Origin: Niveomyces insectorum RCEF 264
Taxonomy: Eukaryota; Ascomycota; Sordariomycetes; Hypocreales; Cordycipitaceae
DNA: 64,000 bases
Assembly: GCA_001636815.1 (NCBI GenBank)
Contig: AZHD01000021.1
Coordinates: forward strand, 103,788-167,787
Direction: 5' to 3'
Translations under genes and position numbers: made by a program
Shown here: piece by piece, positions 31,819 through 43,613 of the stretch
Layout: every line of letters begins with the position of its first letter
How positions within the stretch are numbered: the first letter of the stretch is position 1
Notes under the pieces: model-generated
Databases searched by the model: none
Told to the model about the DNA's origin: nothing
Seen by the model: only the letters and a program-made list of their open reading frames with translations

Positions 31819-34800
31819 ATTTCTTCCACAACCAAACAGCCACAAAGGCGATTGCTGCTAAACTACGTTGTTTTATTTTCCCTTTATTTTATTTTGCCTT
31901 TTCGGCACGCCAGAACACGGCCGTTGTTTGCAAAAATGTCCAAACAGAACGCCGTTCTCCGCATTCCGTACTCCGTGCTTTGTCCTCCGGTCCGCAGACG
32001 AGAGTTCCGTTCTGTCCTTTACCTTTTTGAAGCCGTTGAATTTGTTTTACTCGCGGCTCGTTTCCGTCTCTTGTTTGTTCCTGTATTGTTTCCTGAACCG
32101 TTTCTGAATTACCTTAAGACGTCGGTGTGAACCAAACATGGCTACGTCGTATGCCCCCAGCAACGGCCAATGTTCGGAAAGTCTACGACAGTTTTCTCGT
32201 TTAAACGCAGCAAAAAAGAAAACAAAATACAATACCTCTTTTGCTCCTTCAATGCGAAAAAAACCGGAAGGGGACCAACCCCGGAGGAACGCGCAAAACT
32301 CGGTCCTTCGGAGATCCCTCCTTGTCTCAGGGGCTGACTAAGAAGGCGAGGCATCGCGCTCGCCGGGAGCCAATGAGCATGAAGCCGTTGTGGTTGGTAA
32401 GGGCCAGGCCGGCCAACTAGACGCCCCTAAAGCTGCAGTACAAGTACTTTGTATCTTTTGTGCGCCTTTGTTCTCACAGCTTCTCATTCTGCATGTCAAC
32501 CTTGGGGCCCTGACTTGAGTGGGCTTCGAAGTGCGGCGGTGGAGTCCTTTTGGCTCTTTAGCCCACAAAACACGAGACAAAGACGAGTTTCTGTTCCGCA
32601 TACAGCTTGGCTCTGCATCTGCAATTTCCCATTTCTCTTTCATCCTCGGTCTGCGCTAGCGGCCGTCCGTCCCTTTTGGTGGATCCGTCCGGCACGAGGG
32701 AAATGAACAAGCGGCTACCCGGGACGAGAGCGATGCAGGAAAGCACAGACGGAAGGCGAAAAAGAAAAAAAGAAGAAAAAAGAACAATTGCCGCCGCAAG
32801 CGTGGCCGCAGGGCCTCTCCATCTATTTCGCTGTCGCGTGCCTGTGGTACTTTTGGGTGCTTCGGTCAAAGAGCGATATGCTCGCCCTCAGCAGAAAGCC
32901 TGGAGCCGATCTGACCAGCTCTTGATGTTTCTGATATCATGATTGACGGGATCAGACAAGAAAAGTATACGCAGAAAATGAGCCGAATGAGAAAATGGTG
33001 GTGTACAGGAAACCGGCAAACAGCATGCACGGAGTAAGAATTGTTGTATTACTGTAATTCCGACCCCAAAGAAGCGTGGATCGTCAACATTAACAAAGCG
33101 AGAATGCTATTATGCTGATGAAAAACCTGGTTGTGGTATGTACTAAAACGCCCATTGGAACAGGCTGCAGGCAACCTCCTGCGTATGCCCGTCACCCCAA
33201 CCGGACACCGGACGAACTCGATCGTCACCAGCTGTTGATGTGCAACGAACGGTCTATCACAGTGCTGGGAGTCTTTTGTGGCGTTCCGCACGCCTGTTGT
33301 ATTTCATCATTCTGACTACAACGACGCGTTGTGCACAATAAATGACACACGAGGCAGGCAGCAACGCTTTCTGTCCGTTCCTCTAGCCGTTCTATCGCCA
33401 CTGGTTGTCCACAGGCCGTGACGCGGGCTGTAGCCTTCCCGACGGTTCTGTGGTCGGTTCCCAATAAGATTACGTCTGTCGACGTTACATTTACCAGTAT
33501 GACAACCGCGTGCCGTTCTTTGACCGTGTATTGCCTTTACATGTCCGAAAGAAGCATCCCGCGTGCCCTTTTCCCCTTCCCGCACGGCTTGTAAAGTCCA
33601 GCCCTAGTCTGTTTTGGTCTTTCCAAGTCCTCGTCCATCTACAACAAAAACAGATACATATACAGCTACGAGGCCGATCCAGTACGTCAAATCCACGCAT
33701 CTGTCGTCAGCGTGCAGACTGCACGAGGGCATGCCTTGTATCTCCAACGCCGTGCACATCTGTCTATCAAAGGACCGAAGGACGCTTTGTTGTTTTCCCA
33801 AGAGACCATGCCGGCCCTTTTCCATGCGGCCTGTCTGCCGCCTTTGCCTCGTCCCAACAAGCCTGCAGCCTCGGTTCCACACAAAAACCCACATTGCCGA
33901 GTGGCCGTGGTTTTATTTTGTCCCGTCTTCTTTTTTTTTTGTTTCATTTCGTCAGGGCGCTCATTAGCGTCGCCCTTTGCCAGTGGGAAAACGCTAGGAT
34001 GGAAAAGTATTGCATACCATCAAAGAAGACCAACGATTCCTATATTCACTGCACGGGCGTGCCGGAGCTACGGGTTGATGGTACTTTGGAGACCTTCTTT
34101 TGTTCCTTTCGTTCTTGTCTGCTTTTCTTTGTTTTCATGTTTCCAGCTTGGCAGACCAAACATCGGCGAGTTGCTTGGTTTTTTGAGGTCTCACACCTGC
34201 AGCTGGCCAACCAAACCTGCAGGCAATCTACAATGCGGATTGGCTCTTCTTTCGTGGGTAGGAACTTCAATATCATCGATACGTATCACTCCAGGATGCT
34301 TCAATATAAGAAAACAAGTCGTTCATAGGATCGTCGTCTTCCTTGAAGAATTGTCCTACTTCACTCCGCGTGTTCGTCGACGCTACCACTTAGACGAAAG
34401 GCAAGGAATTCTTCAGCCAACAATGCAGCACGGCACATCAAAGGAACCTTCTTTTCCGTATTTCCCATGTGTGATGGGTGTCGTAGCAGCTAGGCCTAGC
34501 CTTGCACACCTGAGCCTGTGATATCTCGTAGCTCCCAACCCACCTTTTCCTCACTTTCGGCTTCACTTTCCTTTCACATTACCCTCAACGAAATAACTCG
34601 TTTCCTTCGACTTCTTTTGTATGTCATCCACAGCCTGCTCATCCCCTTCCTCTTATAAAATTCCTTATTTATTATGTTCCCACACCGTCTAAACCGTTTC
34701 GAGTGTTTATCGTCATACCACCCGTCTGTCCTCGACCATCACCCATTCGAGCGGGACACGGGTTCGTACTACCTCGTTCGAACAAAAACAAAACCTGCCG

Positions 34801-35917
34801 AGTTTTCCTCACTTTCGTCTCAGTTGTCTGTCACTTGAGACCGTCTGCTCGTCTGCCGTAGTCTCTCATTGTTCGTTTCCTGATTATTTTCTTCTTTCAT
34901 CGAGTCCAGTCTCTACCTTCATCTATCCCGTCCTTTTTTCTCAAATTTCTTCTTGTTGGTCTCTCAGTCCGCCTGTTGCATGCACCCGCCTCATCCTCAT
35001 CCAGCAGGATCGCGCGCAAAACAAGTCGTCAACTTGTCGACGCGGTCGTTGCGTCACCTGCAACCTTAGTCCAACCAACAGTCGGCTCTTTCTTACCACC
35101 TATACGCATGCACTACGCGTACACGACATCCACGACTGCGAGGCTGTTTACAGTTCACGAAGCCGGCTTATTTTTTTTTTTACTCTTTTTTTTCAATTAT
35201 TTTCTTATTCTGTCGTTGCCGCCGTCACTTTCCATACCTCCACACCTCCACACCTTCGCGATCTCTCTAGATCATACAGCGCCACACCTGAGCCCCTTCT
35301 TCGCGGACTTTTCCGCTTCCCAATCGAGAAAGCACGACTCGGAACAACAAGCAGCTTCCCGTCGCTCTTTCCCTACCTTCCTCGGCCTCTTTCGCGGTTT
35401 CCTGCCCTGTGGGGCGAGGAGGGACACACACGCACTCGTTCCTTCCCTTTTCCCTCGATATTGGTCCCGTGTAATAATAACAACAACAATAGCAACAAAC
35501 ACACTTGGCCGGACCGGATTAACCTCCAAGACCATCGCTCCTTCCTTCTCGGTCTCGTTTGTTTTGTTGTTGTTGTTTTTTAAGGTCGTCCTCACCGCAT
35601 CTTTGCTTTTCCAGCATCACCAACTTTTTCTCACCTTCACTTTTGCCTCTTTTCTTCCTTTTTCCCCCTTTCTTCCTTTTCCCTTCTCTCTTCCATCTCC
35701 CCAACTCTCCACGCCCGCACTCAGTCATCACAGCTTTCTTTCTGTCGTCTTTTATTTGCGAGTTGTCTCTTTCTTCGGTATTTCTCGCATTTTTCCTTTT
35801 ACATTCATACATACACGCTTTCTTTCATCTACAGCATCTGAATCAGAGCCAACCTCTAAACACACGCCCCTCCCTTTCCTCGCGGCCCCCACACACAACC
35901 CGTCCTGCTGCGAACGA

Positions 35918-36079
35918 ATGACAGCCCAGCAGGGAACACTGCCAACAATAAGCGCCACCCAGCTAGCCTTTGGGCCCTTTTCTCTCCGAAGACGTGCCCA
36001 GTACGAGGTACCAGTTGTACTCCGTACTTTGAACGCCACCGAGGCCAACAAACGAGAGCCCGACAAACGCACCGAGTAG
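35918..36079 (+). promoter_or_regulatory. Candidate uORF (53 codons) in the SFP1 leader
   Basis: An ATG-initiated frame MTAQQGTLPTISATQL... ends 161 bp before the SFP1 start codon. It is the longest AUG frame close to the main ORF and spans a GTAC palindrome (36014-36029). Whether it is inside the transcript depends on the unknown start site. Confidence 0.3.
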
Positions 36080-36093
36080 CACAAGTAACGGGT

Positions 36094-36115
36094 CGTACGA
36101 AGTACGAAGTACGAA
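36094..36115 (+). repeat. GTACGAA short tandem repeat upstream of SFP1
   Basis: Three consecutive GTACGAA units (CGTACGAA, GTACGAA, GTACGAAA) about 125 bp before the SFP1 start codon. Confidence 0.75.
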
Positions 36116-36240
36116 AGTGGCAGTATCCACCACAGAAACGCCTCCACGACTCGGCAAGCCCTTTGGGAATAATACGCAAAAGACATACCCAGAAAAACTA
36201 CCTAGAAAAATTACCCAGAACGCCGAGCCTGTTTTCCGTC

Positions 36241-39200
36241 ATGGAGGCCTTCAAGTGGTTTGGCTCGAGCAAGAAGACCGCCTCCGAAAACTCACCCTCG
36301 AGCCGCGTCCTCCTGCCCTGTCCTTCTCGTGCCACAGCTGCCACCTCCACTGACACTGCTGCGGCCACTGTGTTTGCATGCCGTCCATCCGCCACGGCCG
36401 CCGCTGTAACTGCTGCTGCTGCTGTCGCCGCGGCCGCCGCCACTAGCACCACTAGCACCACTAGCACCACCAGGCCCACCAGCAGCACCACCGCGGCCAA
36501 GTCGCACTCTTTGACGACTAGTGGTTGCATTGCTGACGGCACCCGTCCCAGCGCTGCGGGTGCCTCTGAGAAATCCAAGACTCATGGTCATCGCGCATCT
36601 GGCGCCGCCGACAAGAGCGCGCGCACTGTCGCCTCCGCCTCCTCGTCCTCGTCCACGTCCTCGTCCTCCCTCTCCACCTCCACCGTCGCCTCCACCACTA
36701 CCTATTCTTTCTTGTCCTCGTCCCTTTTCCCTCCTCCCTCGCCTTCTTCACCCAACGCGCTTCCCTCGACTCCCTCGACGTCTTCGTCTCCCTTGCCCCT
36801 GCTTCACACATCCTGTTCGTCGTCGCCTACCCCTCAGCCCGAGCCTGCGACACCCCACTTTGTCGCACCAGACGAAACACGCGGCGCTTTTTTCCCTCTC
36901 TTGAGCGCCGGTCTCACCAAGACGCCCCAACTCCCTGACGACCACCATCCACCACAGCCGTCGTCGTCACTGTCGCCGCTTCCATCGCCCTCGACCACGC
37001 GCATCCCGGCATCGCCGCTGCTGTCATCTCCTTTTCAGCCTGCATCTTCATCGCGACGCCCTTTCTCGTCGTTTTCGCCGTCCGACGATTTGCCACCCGC
37101 CAAACAGCGTCGCTCTGTTGCCAACAAAAGACGGCAACCCAGCCAGTCGTCCGCCCACAACGACGACAACAGCATCGTCAATTCTGACGCTTTACGTATT
37201 GCCGACCCTTTCAAGCGCCCCGCCGTCGGCTTTGACGCCGACATCGACGAGGAGCTTCTTCGTGATCTGCTCGTGCATTCGTCTGCGTTCGAGTCCACCG
37301 TCGACATGGCGTCGGGGCATTCTTTCGAGCCGGCCGTGGGCCGCACCCGGCAAGACTCCTTTGTGAGCGCCGGCCCCAAGCCGATTTCCATGATCAACCC
37401 AAACCGTGACGCCCACCGCGCCCGGCGGGAAAGTCTGGCCGGAAGCTTGATGGGCGGAGGCATGAGCTGGGGCGGTCTCTCCGTCAGCAGCTTTATTCGA
37501 GACGAGTAAGTTATTGTCTTCTTCCCTATTTGGGATGTCACGTTGCCATTTGAATTATTCACGGGTTTCCGGTCATATTCCCTTTCTTGAAAGTTTTTTG
37601 TTCTATTTTGTGTTGTTTTATTCCTTTTCTTTGGCTCTTCTATTTCGTTCTATCCCGTCTGTACAAGCCTTCGAATGCTCATATTTTCGCATAGGATGCT
37701 GGGCGTCTCCATGGGCACATCGCCCAACATCGCACATCAATCCCCGTCTCTGCACTCCACCTCGTACCTACCAAAAATGGAGGCCAATTTCATGCGCGAC
37801 TTTATGTGCTGCGACCGAATTTGGCCCACGATGCATGATTTGCTTCAGCATTACGAAGAGTGCCACACGCGCCAGACCTCTTCCACGTCGCGCCATGCGA
37901 GCGTATCTTCGCTCGCCCAGCGGAACGCCGGCAACCACGGCTCCACGTCCGGGATCGGAGGCGTCGGGCAATCCAACCTCCAAGCGATCCAGCAGGGCGC
38001 CGGTCAGCTCGGCCAGTCCAACCGCCCGAATGGTGGTGCTGCGGTTGCGGCGTCTGGAAATGGTGGTGGTTTGGGCTTGGGCCTCGCGGCGGGCATGCCC
38101 CAACAATTGGTGCGGCAGCAGCAGCAACAGCAGCAGCAGCAGCAGCAGCAGCGACAACAACAACAGCTTCAGCAGCCTTCCGGCCTGGCGCAGCCGCAGC
38201 ACCAGCAACAACAGCACCAGCAGCAACTACAACAGCAACAGCAGCAGTCCCAACACGGGCAATCCACGCCAGTACCGCCGAAGCACCAGGCGTTGTCGTC
38301 GCAAATGAACGACGACATGGACACGGTTGGCGATATGGAGCTGGACGATGCGGTTGGCCCCATGGATCTGGACGACAACCAGCGAACCATTCAACAAACC
38401 AGGCAGTTGTTTGGCCAGCAGCGTCCGCAGCTGAATCTGAACAGCACGGGTTTGGCCCACCAGGCGTTGCGGACGTCGACCCCGACGACGCCGGCGGCCG
38501 CCAACTTTGGCTTTGCCAACAACCCCACGGTGTCGTCCGTCAACACACCCACTCTGTCTACGCAGCAAGGCTTCCCCCAACGGCCTCCGACCCAATTTTC
38601 GCACGAGTCGACCCCCGACCTCGATGACGACGACATGCCGGGCATGCCTTTGAAGATGAATCTGGCGAACATGAACCTCAACGGAAACAACTTCAACATG
38701 GGCTTTGCAAACAACCTTGGCGGTCTTGATTTTAGCTGCATCAACGACCCGGCCAAGAGCTTGTACAGCCCGAACGGGGCTTCCACCCCGCAGCATACGC
38801 AGCAGCAGCAGGCTCTTCTTGCACAACAATTGGCCCAGTTCAACTTTGATCAGTCGCAGTTCCCGCCGGGAACCGATACTGCGGCGCTGCTGCAACAAAT
38901 GAGCGCAGCATTTCTGCTTCCCGAAGAGCCGAAGCCCTTCCGGTGCCCCGTCATTGGTTGCGAAAAGGCCTATAAGAACCAAAACGGCCTCAAGTACGTT
39001 CTTTTTTTTGCCTATGTGCCCCTGTGCCACAATTGGCGGCCTACTAACACACGCCCACAAAACAGATACCACAAAGCCCATGGTCACGCCACACAACAAC
39101 TCCACGAGAATGGTGACGGCACGTTTTCCATTGTTAACCCCGAGACGTCTGCACCGTACCCCGGTACACTCGGCATGGAGAAAGAGAAGCCGTTTAAGTG

Positions 39201-39450
39201 TGATTACTGCGGCAAGCGTTACAAGAATTTGAACGGGCTCAAATATGTAAGCGATAAGCCTCTTGTTGCATATATATGTGTATATGAACATGCTCGTCTA
39301 ACACAGCAACAGCACAAGCAACATTCCCCGGCTTGCGACCCTGAGGTCCTGCTTTCCACAATATCAGCGACATTGGGCCAAAACCCCATGGGCGTCAACT
39401 TCAATGGCGGGTCTGTGTTGCCCAACATTGGCGAAGAGCCCATGAAATAA
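36241..39450 (+). CDS. SFP1: C2H2 zinc-finger transcriptional regulator SFP1
   Basis: Nuclear regulator; yeast Sfp1 links TOR/nutrient signals to ribosomal-protein and ribosome-biogenesis genes and cell size. Exons 36241-37505, 37695-38993, 39066-39246, 39313-39450 (960 aa); introns of 189, 72 and 66 nt with GTAAGT/GTACGT/GTAAGC donors. For the last intron the more distal AG (39312) was chosen because the nearer one inserts Gln-Gln into a zinc finger. The first ~400 residues are Ser/Thr/Ala-rich. The family block SWGGLSVSSFIRDE + MLGVSMGTSPNIAHQSPS and LPKMEANFMRDFMCCDRIWP...HDLLQHYEECH crosses intron 1. A polyglutamine stretch (38114-38250) follows. Two fingers lie at about residues 836-860 (RCPVIGCEKAYKNQNGLKYH) and 898-921 (KCDYCGKRYKNLNGLKYH), separated by HENGDGTFSIVNPET...GTLGMEKEKPF, a strong SFP1 signature. 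Confidence 0.93.
38114..38250 (+). repeat. Polyglutamine-encoding CAG/CAA tract in SFP1
   Basis: Long runs of CAG and CAA codons, broken by Leu, Arg and His codons. Comparable glutamine runs occur in the capping triphosphatase gene (about 5208-5236, 5947-5980, 6175-6216, 6565-6594). Confidence 0.9.
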
Positions 39451-41757
39451 GATCTAGCTATGGCCCGAGAAGTCCACGCTTCGACGCTTTATCTATCGCC
39501 ATGAAGGCTCCCCTTCATGGCTCTTAAGGGTCCGCTTTTCATTGCTACGCGAATCTTCACTCTCACCTTGTCATCTTATCCCACTTCAACATTCGCCATT
39601 TGTCCTTTAGCTTCCAGCCAGAAGTCTGGTGGAAGAATCTTCAGGTTCTTGGCTCAACAGCTCAACGCTATCCCGGATCTGTCAATATATGATTGCATAG
39701 ATTACGAGAGAATCTACTACGTATCTACGCCGCTTTGAGCAGCCAACCGACATGCTGTTCGTAGTAGGCACATCGTCGCCGTTGGGTATCTGCCAACTTA
39801 TTTCTTCCTATTTTTTTCTTTTTTTGGCGTCTGTTGCTTGTTTTTTCACATTTTGTATCTCTTTGGCACTTGATACACTCCAATGACGTTCGCTTTTTTA
39901 GACTAATACCAGGCTTCATGTGCTTTTTTCCGATGGCGCAAGGTATGTATATAGATTTGACTTTTTTGTTTTTTTGTTTTTCTGTTTCCAACTGTGCTCT
40001 GTTTCTCAATGGCTGTTTCTCCTCGTCACTCGGTTGCGTACCTTTTTTCTGGTTTTGGCATCAAAGACAGGAGGAGGCTGGCGTGAGAGACGCCTCACTT
40101 TGTTGTTTCCTACTTTTTCCGTTCCTTTTTTTCCCCTTTAGACACTGAAGGGCGTAAGAACTGGAAGGGAATCACGAGATAGGCCACCACACAGAAGACG
40201 TTGACTCGATTGGATTACTTCGTCGAGACTGTGCCCACGGAAGGCTAGAGGACCAAGAACGGCATGGCAAGCAAGGGTGCGGCAGCAACCCCTGACGAGG
40301 AAATGAGGGAGGATGTTGCCTGGAAGGAGAATCAAAAATGGGCCATTGATTGTTCTTTGTTTATTCACCTGCATATTTATGCTTTGATGCTTTTTAAAGG
40401 GGAAAGGGAAGGGGGGTTGGCACCGTGGGAGCACGGTATAAAATGGAGAGAGGCTGGGAAAAGTTTATTTGCCTTTTTTTCCTAAAAAAAAAGAGAAAGT
40501 CTGTGCTTTTTGGCGGCCTTTTGATCTTCATATATACCTTCTTTTTCCTTTGCTTGTTCTTTTGGCGTGTTGTCTCTCTCCTACTCAAACGCTAGACTTG
40601 CAGTTCTGCTTTCTTGTTGTTTTTTTCCTTTTCAGCTATCCAATGTGTTGCTAGTGCTTCGTTTTGTTGCACCGTCCTTTGGTTTGTCTCTTTCGGCTCG
40701 TGGGCAGAATGTTGTCCGTCATTCTGTGTCGAGACCATAAGAAATTACAGAATTCTTTTCTGCCATTCTCCTCTGATATCGTTGGTTCATATATGTCGTT
40801 TCTGGTCGTGCCGATGGCATGTGACATGGAAAACACAACCATGTTGCTGGCCAACAATGTCTTGGATACTTACTGCCCTTGTACGTTGTGTTGGTGTTTA
40901 TATGAGATGTATATATATATACCCTCCAAAATTCGTGCTTCCAGTCCCGACGATCAACACGAACGGGCTGAGCAAACAAACCCACTGCATCGCCGCACAC
41001 CAAAGTTGCTTCTTCCAGCCGGACGCCTGGTAGCAAAAGAGACAGACAAAAGGCCTCCTTGTTTCATCTTTATTTGCATGCATTGCGGTCAACCAGGCCT
41101 GGTTGAAACTTGCCTCTCGCGTGCTTGTCATTCCCTCGGGTTGCCTTGTCCAGCGGCCATGATCGCTATCACTGGAGACGTATTCTATGCTGTGCTTTTC
41201 TTTTTTTTCTTTTTCTTTTCTTCTCTTCTCAGACGTTTAAAAAGACGACTCTTTAATGTCGTGGTCAGGCGTCTATCCTACTAACTCTAGACATAAGACA
41301 GAAAGGGACACAGGGGAACCTTTTCGTTGTCTTTTGTTTTTTTCCCTGGCCGACGGACGAGGGGACATACCAGTTTCCACATTCACGTTGAAGAAGCCGT
41401 TGACAGAGGTGCAAGAACAATAAGAGGACGGGACAAAGACGAAGCACCACAAAACGCTCCACGACCGTGACACCGAGTCAATTATAGAAAAAGCAAGGCG
41501 CAGTTACATGTAGATACAGACTGCCTCCCAATCTCAGTGATTTCGTGTTTGAGCGTTCAACAAACTTATAGAGAGGGACCGTCCCCTCGACCGTTTTTGT
41601 GTACTGTGGTTTTTATAAAGCAGTCCCAGTTTGCTGCTACAAGGGGCTTGACTTCTCTTGCCTCCTTCACTCAAACAGTTCACGCCTCCTTGCCACCTTT
41701 TGCCAGAAGCTCGTTTTGTCGATGTCGTGGCTTTGGCTAGGGATGGGGACAACAACG

Positions 41758-41791
41758 GGCACTGCAGGCGCTGCAGGCACTGCAGGCACGT
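41758..41791 (+). repeat. 9-bp tandem repeat, unit CACTGCAGG
   Basis: Successive units GCACTGCAG, GCGCTGCAG and GCACTGCAG followed by GCAC; each contains a PstI-like CTGCAG palindrome. Confidence 0.75.
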
Positions 41792-42423
41792 GGCATTCCC
41801 ACCCACTTCCCTTCATCTTCTTCTTTCTTGTCTTGTTTCATCCCAAAACCAACGGGCCGGGCATAAAGCGTGTATGTAAGTCCATGTTCTTTCCGGTCGA
41901 ACGCACGGGAAACGGCCGCAGGGAAAAGAAGCGCGGCAACGTTTTTGCGGGCCAAACACAAAAAAAAGAAAAAGAGAATACAGGCTAGGGACAATGGTTA
42001 TCGTCATTCCTGTTTTTTTTCCCTCTTTCTGTTTTGTTCGGTTGTTCGTCGGCTGATCTACCTACCTCATGGGCTTACGAATATTTCCCTTTCGTGAACC
42101 GCACAAGACGGGCTAGTTCATGGATTTCAGAACCGGCCGGCGTGTTATGCACAACCACTTTTGCCCATCCATGCCGCTCTCCTCGTTCGTTCTCCCCCCC
42201 AGTTCTTGATTTCCCTTCCCTTTTTGTCTGAAGAAGAGGGGCCAAAGTGACGATCACCGAAACTGGATGCCCGAAGCCGGAGAACCGCCTTTTTTATGTG
42301 CATCGTTTAGTGAGTAGACTCATAGTGAGTAGACCGGCCTCGGTCCAGGCACACCATCGCTGGCGACTGTTTTGCAGCAAATGCTTGCCTTTTTCGGACG
42401 ACGAGCAAACGACCAGACAAGGT

Positions 42424-42453
42424 CATACATACGTACATACATACATACATACG
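42424..42453 (+). repeat. TACA tetranucleotide microsatellite
   Basis: Repeats of CATA/TACA interrupted twice by CGTA. Confidence 0.85.
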
Positions 42454-43285
42454 TAGCCTTACCGCGTAGACAGGAACCCAACGAGAGGAGGGGGTGATAC
42501 ACACAGGCAACAACGGTCGAAGAATAGGCAAAATGCAAGAACAAAAACCAAGCAGCAGCCCGCGACGCCGGTTGAGGAGGGGGAAGGGGGGAAAAGATGC
42601 GATGCGGAATACAAATCTGAGGTTATTTTCATGAAAAAGGCTGATCGACTTTACGAAGAAAAAAATGAAAACAGCCTCATTAACGCGTTTCTTCAATGGG
42701 GAAAACGGTGGGCGGCATAAACGGACCAAAAAGCGGGTTGTATATAAAAATGAAAGATAAGACAGAAAAAACGAGGACATTTTGCGGTGTGAACCATTGC
42801 CTACCATACAACCGTCGTCATGCTGCGTTTTGCCATGGCCTGCCACGTTCTTGGCTGGGACCTTGGCCTCCTCTATTCTTCCCCCTTCTACTGGGTCGTT
42901 TCTCTTGCACTGCCCGTTTTGAGGAGGATTATACCTGAAGAAACCGTCTTTTGATGGTGGACGATCATGCGCCCTTTTTTTTCTTTTTTCTTGCAAGCAC
43001 GCAAGCGAACGTCTGCAAGATCGACTCGCACTTGTCCGTCGACACACACTACATTGCATACAGAAGTACGCCGGCCTCGTGAAAAGGCGGTGTTCCGCAC
43101 ACATCTTGGCTGTGTGGAGCAAACGTAGAAGGAAAGCCCACGGGTTTTGCAAGTTGAAGAAGATGGTGTGTAGGAGGTGACAAAAGAGAAAAAGAGAAAA
43201 AAGAGATAAAAAGGAGGTCACACAAAGAAAAGGGGTGTGTGGATGTTGGTGTCGTTGCATATGGTGTATTTGAAGAAAACCGGCA

Positions 43286-43321
43286 AGAGAGAGAGAGAGA
43301 GAGACACACACACACACACAC
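43286..43321 (+). repeat. Compound (GA)n(CA)n microsatellite
   Basis: About nine GA units passing directly into about nine CA units. Confidence 0.9.
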
Positions 43322-43578
43322 TTCCAGAGGATATAGACGACACACACACCAAGCAAAACATGGCACACGACACGATGCAACAGCAACGAACGATGCATGT
43401 CCCACGGACACAAAAAAAGGGACGCTTGGGGTGGTGGGCGGAATCCAATGCAATACCGCGCGGTTGTGTCCCCGCAGCCGTTGTGAGGACGAGAGTCGTT
43501 TTATGAGGTCGTAGCCAGCCAACGTCGTGCAACTCGAAACAATCGTGCTCGAGAAAGAAAGAGAAAAAAAAGACGGGC

Positions 43579-43613
43579 AAAAAATAAAAAATAAAAAATA
43601 AAAAATAAAAAAA
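43579..43613 (+). repeat. AAAAAAT heptanucleotide repeat
   Basis: Four consecutive A6T units followed by an A run. Confidence 0.85.

Larger units (their letters stand above)
30932..36240. other. 5.3-kb gene-poor region upstream of SFP1
   Basis: No frame has codon bias or domain character; the longest (33510-34328) starts at GTG-type codons and overlaps equally long frames on other strands. The distal part holds GTAC-centred palindromes (31800-31818; near 32437-32455). From about 34500 the plus strand is CT-rich with many TTTC/CTTC runs, consistent with a very long SFP1 promoter or leader. Candidate unannotated features are non-coding transcripts and uORFs; none can be proved from sequence. 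Confidence 0.55.

Noticed and set aside
33510..34328. 272-codon plus-strand frame upstream of SFP1
   Set aside because: Begins at a non-ATG codon, Cys/Phe/Ser-rich translation of T-rich DNA, no codon bias.
42307..43413. 368-codon minus-strand frame
   Set aside because: Phe/Leu/Cys-rich translation of simple repeats (GA/CA and TACA tracts), no codon bias.
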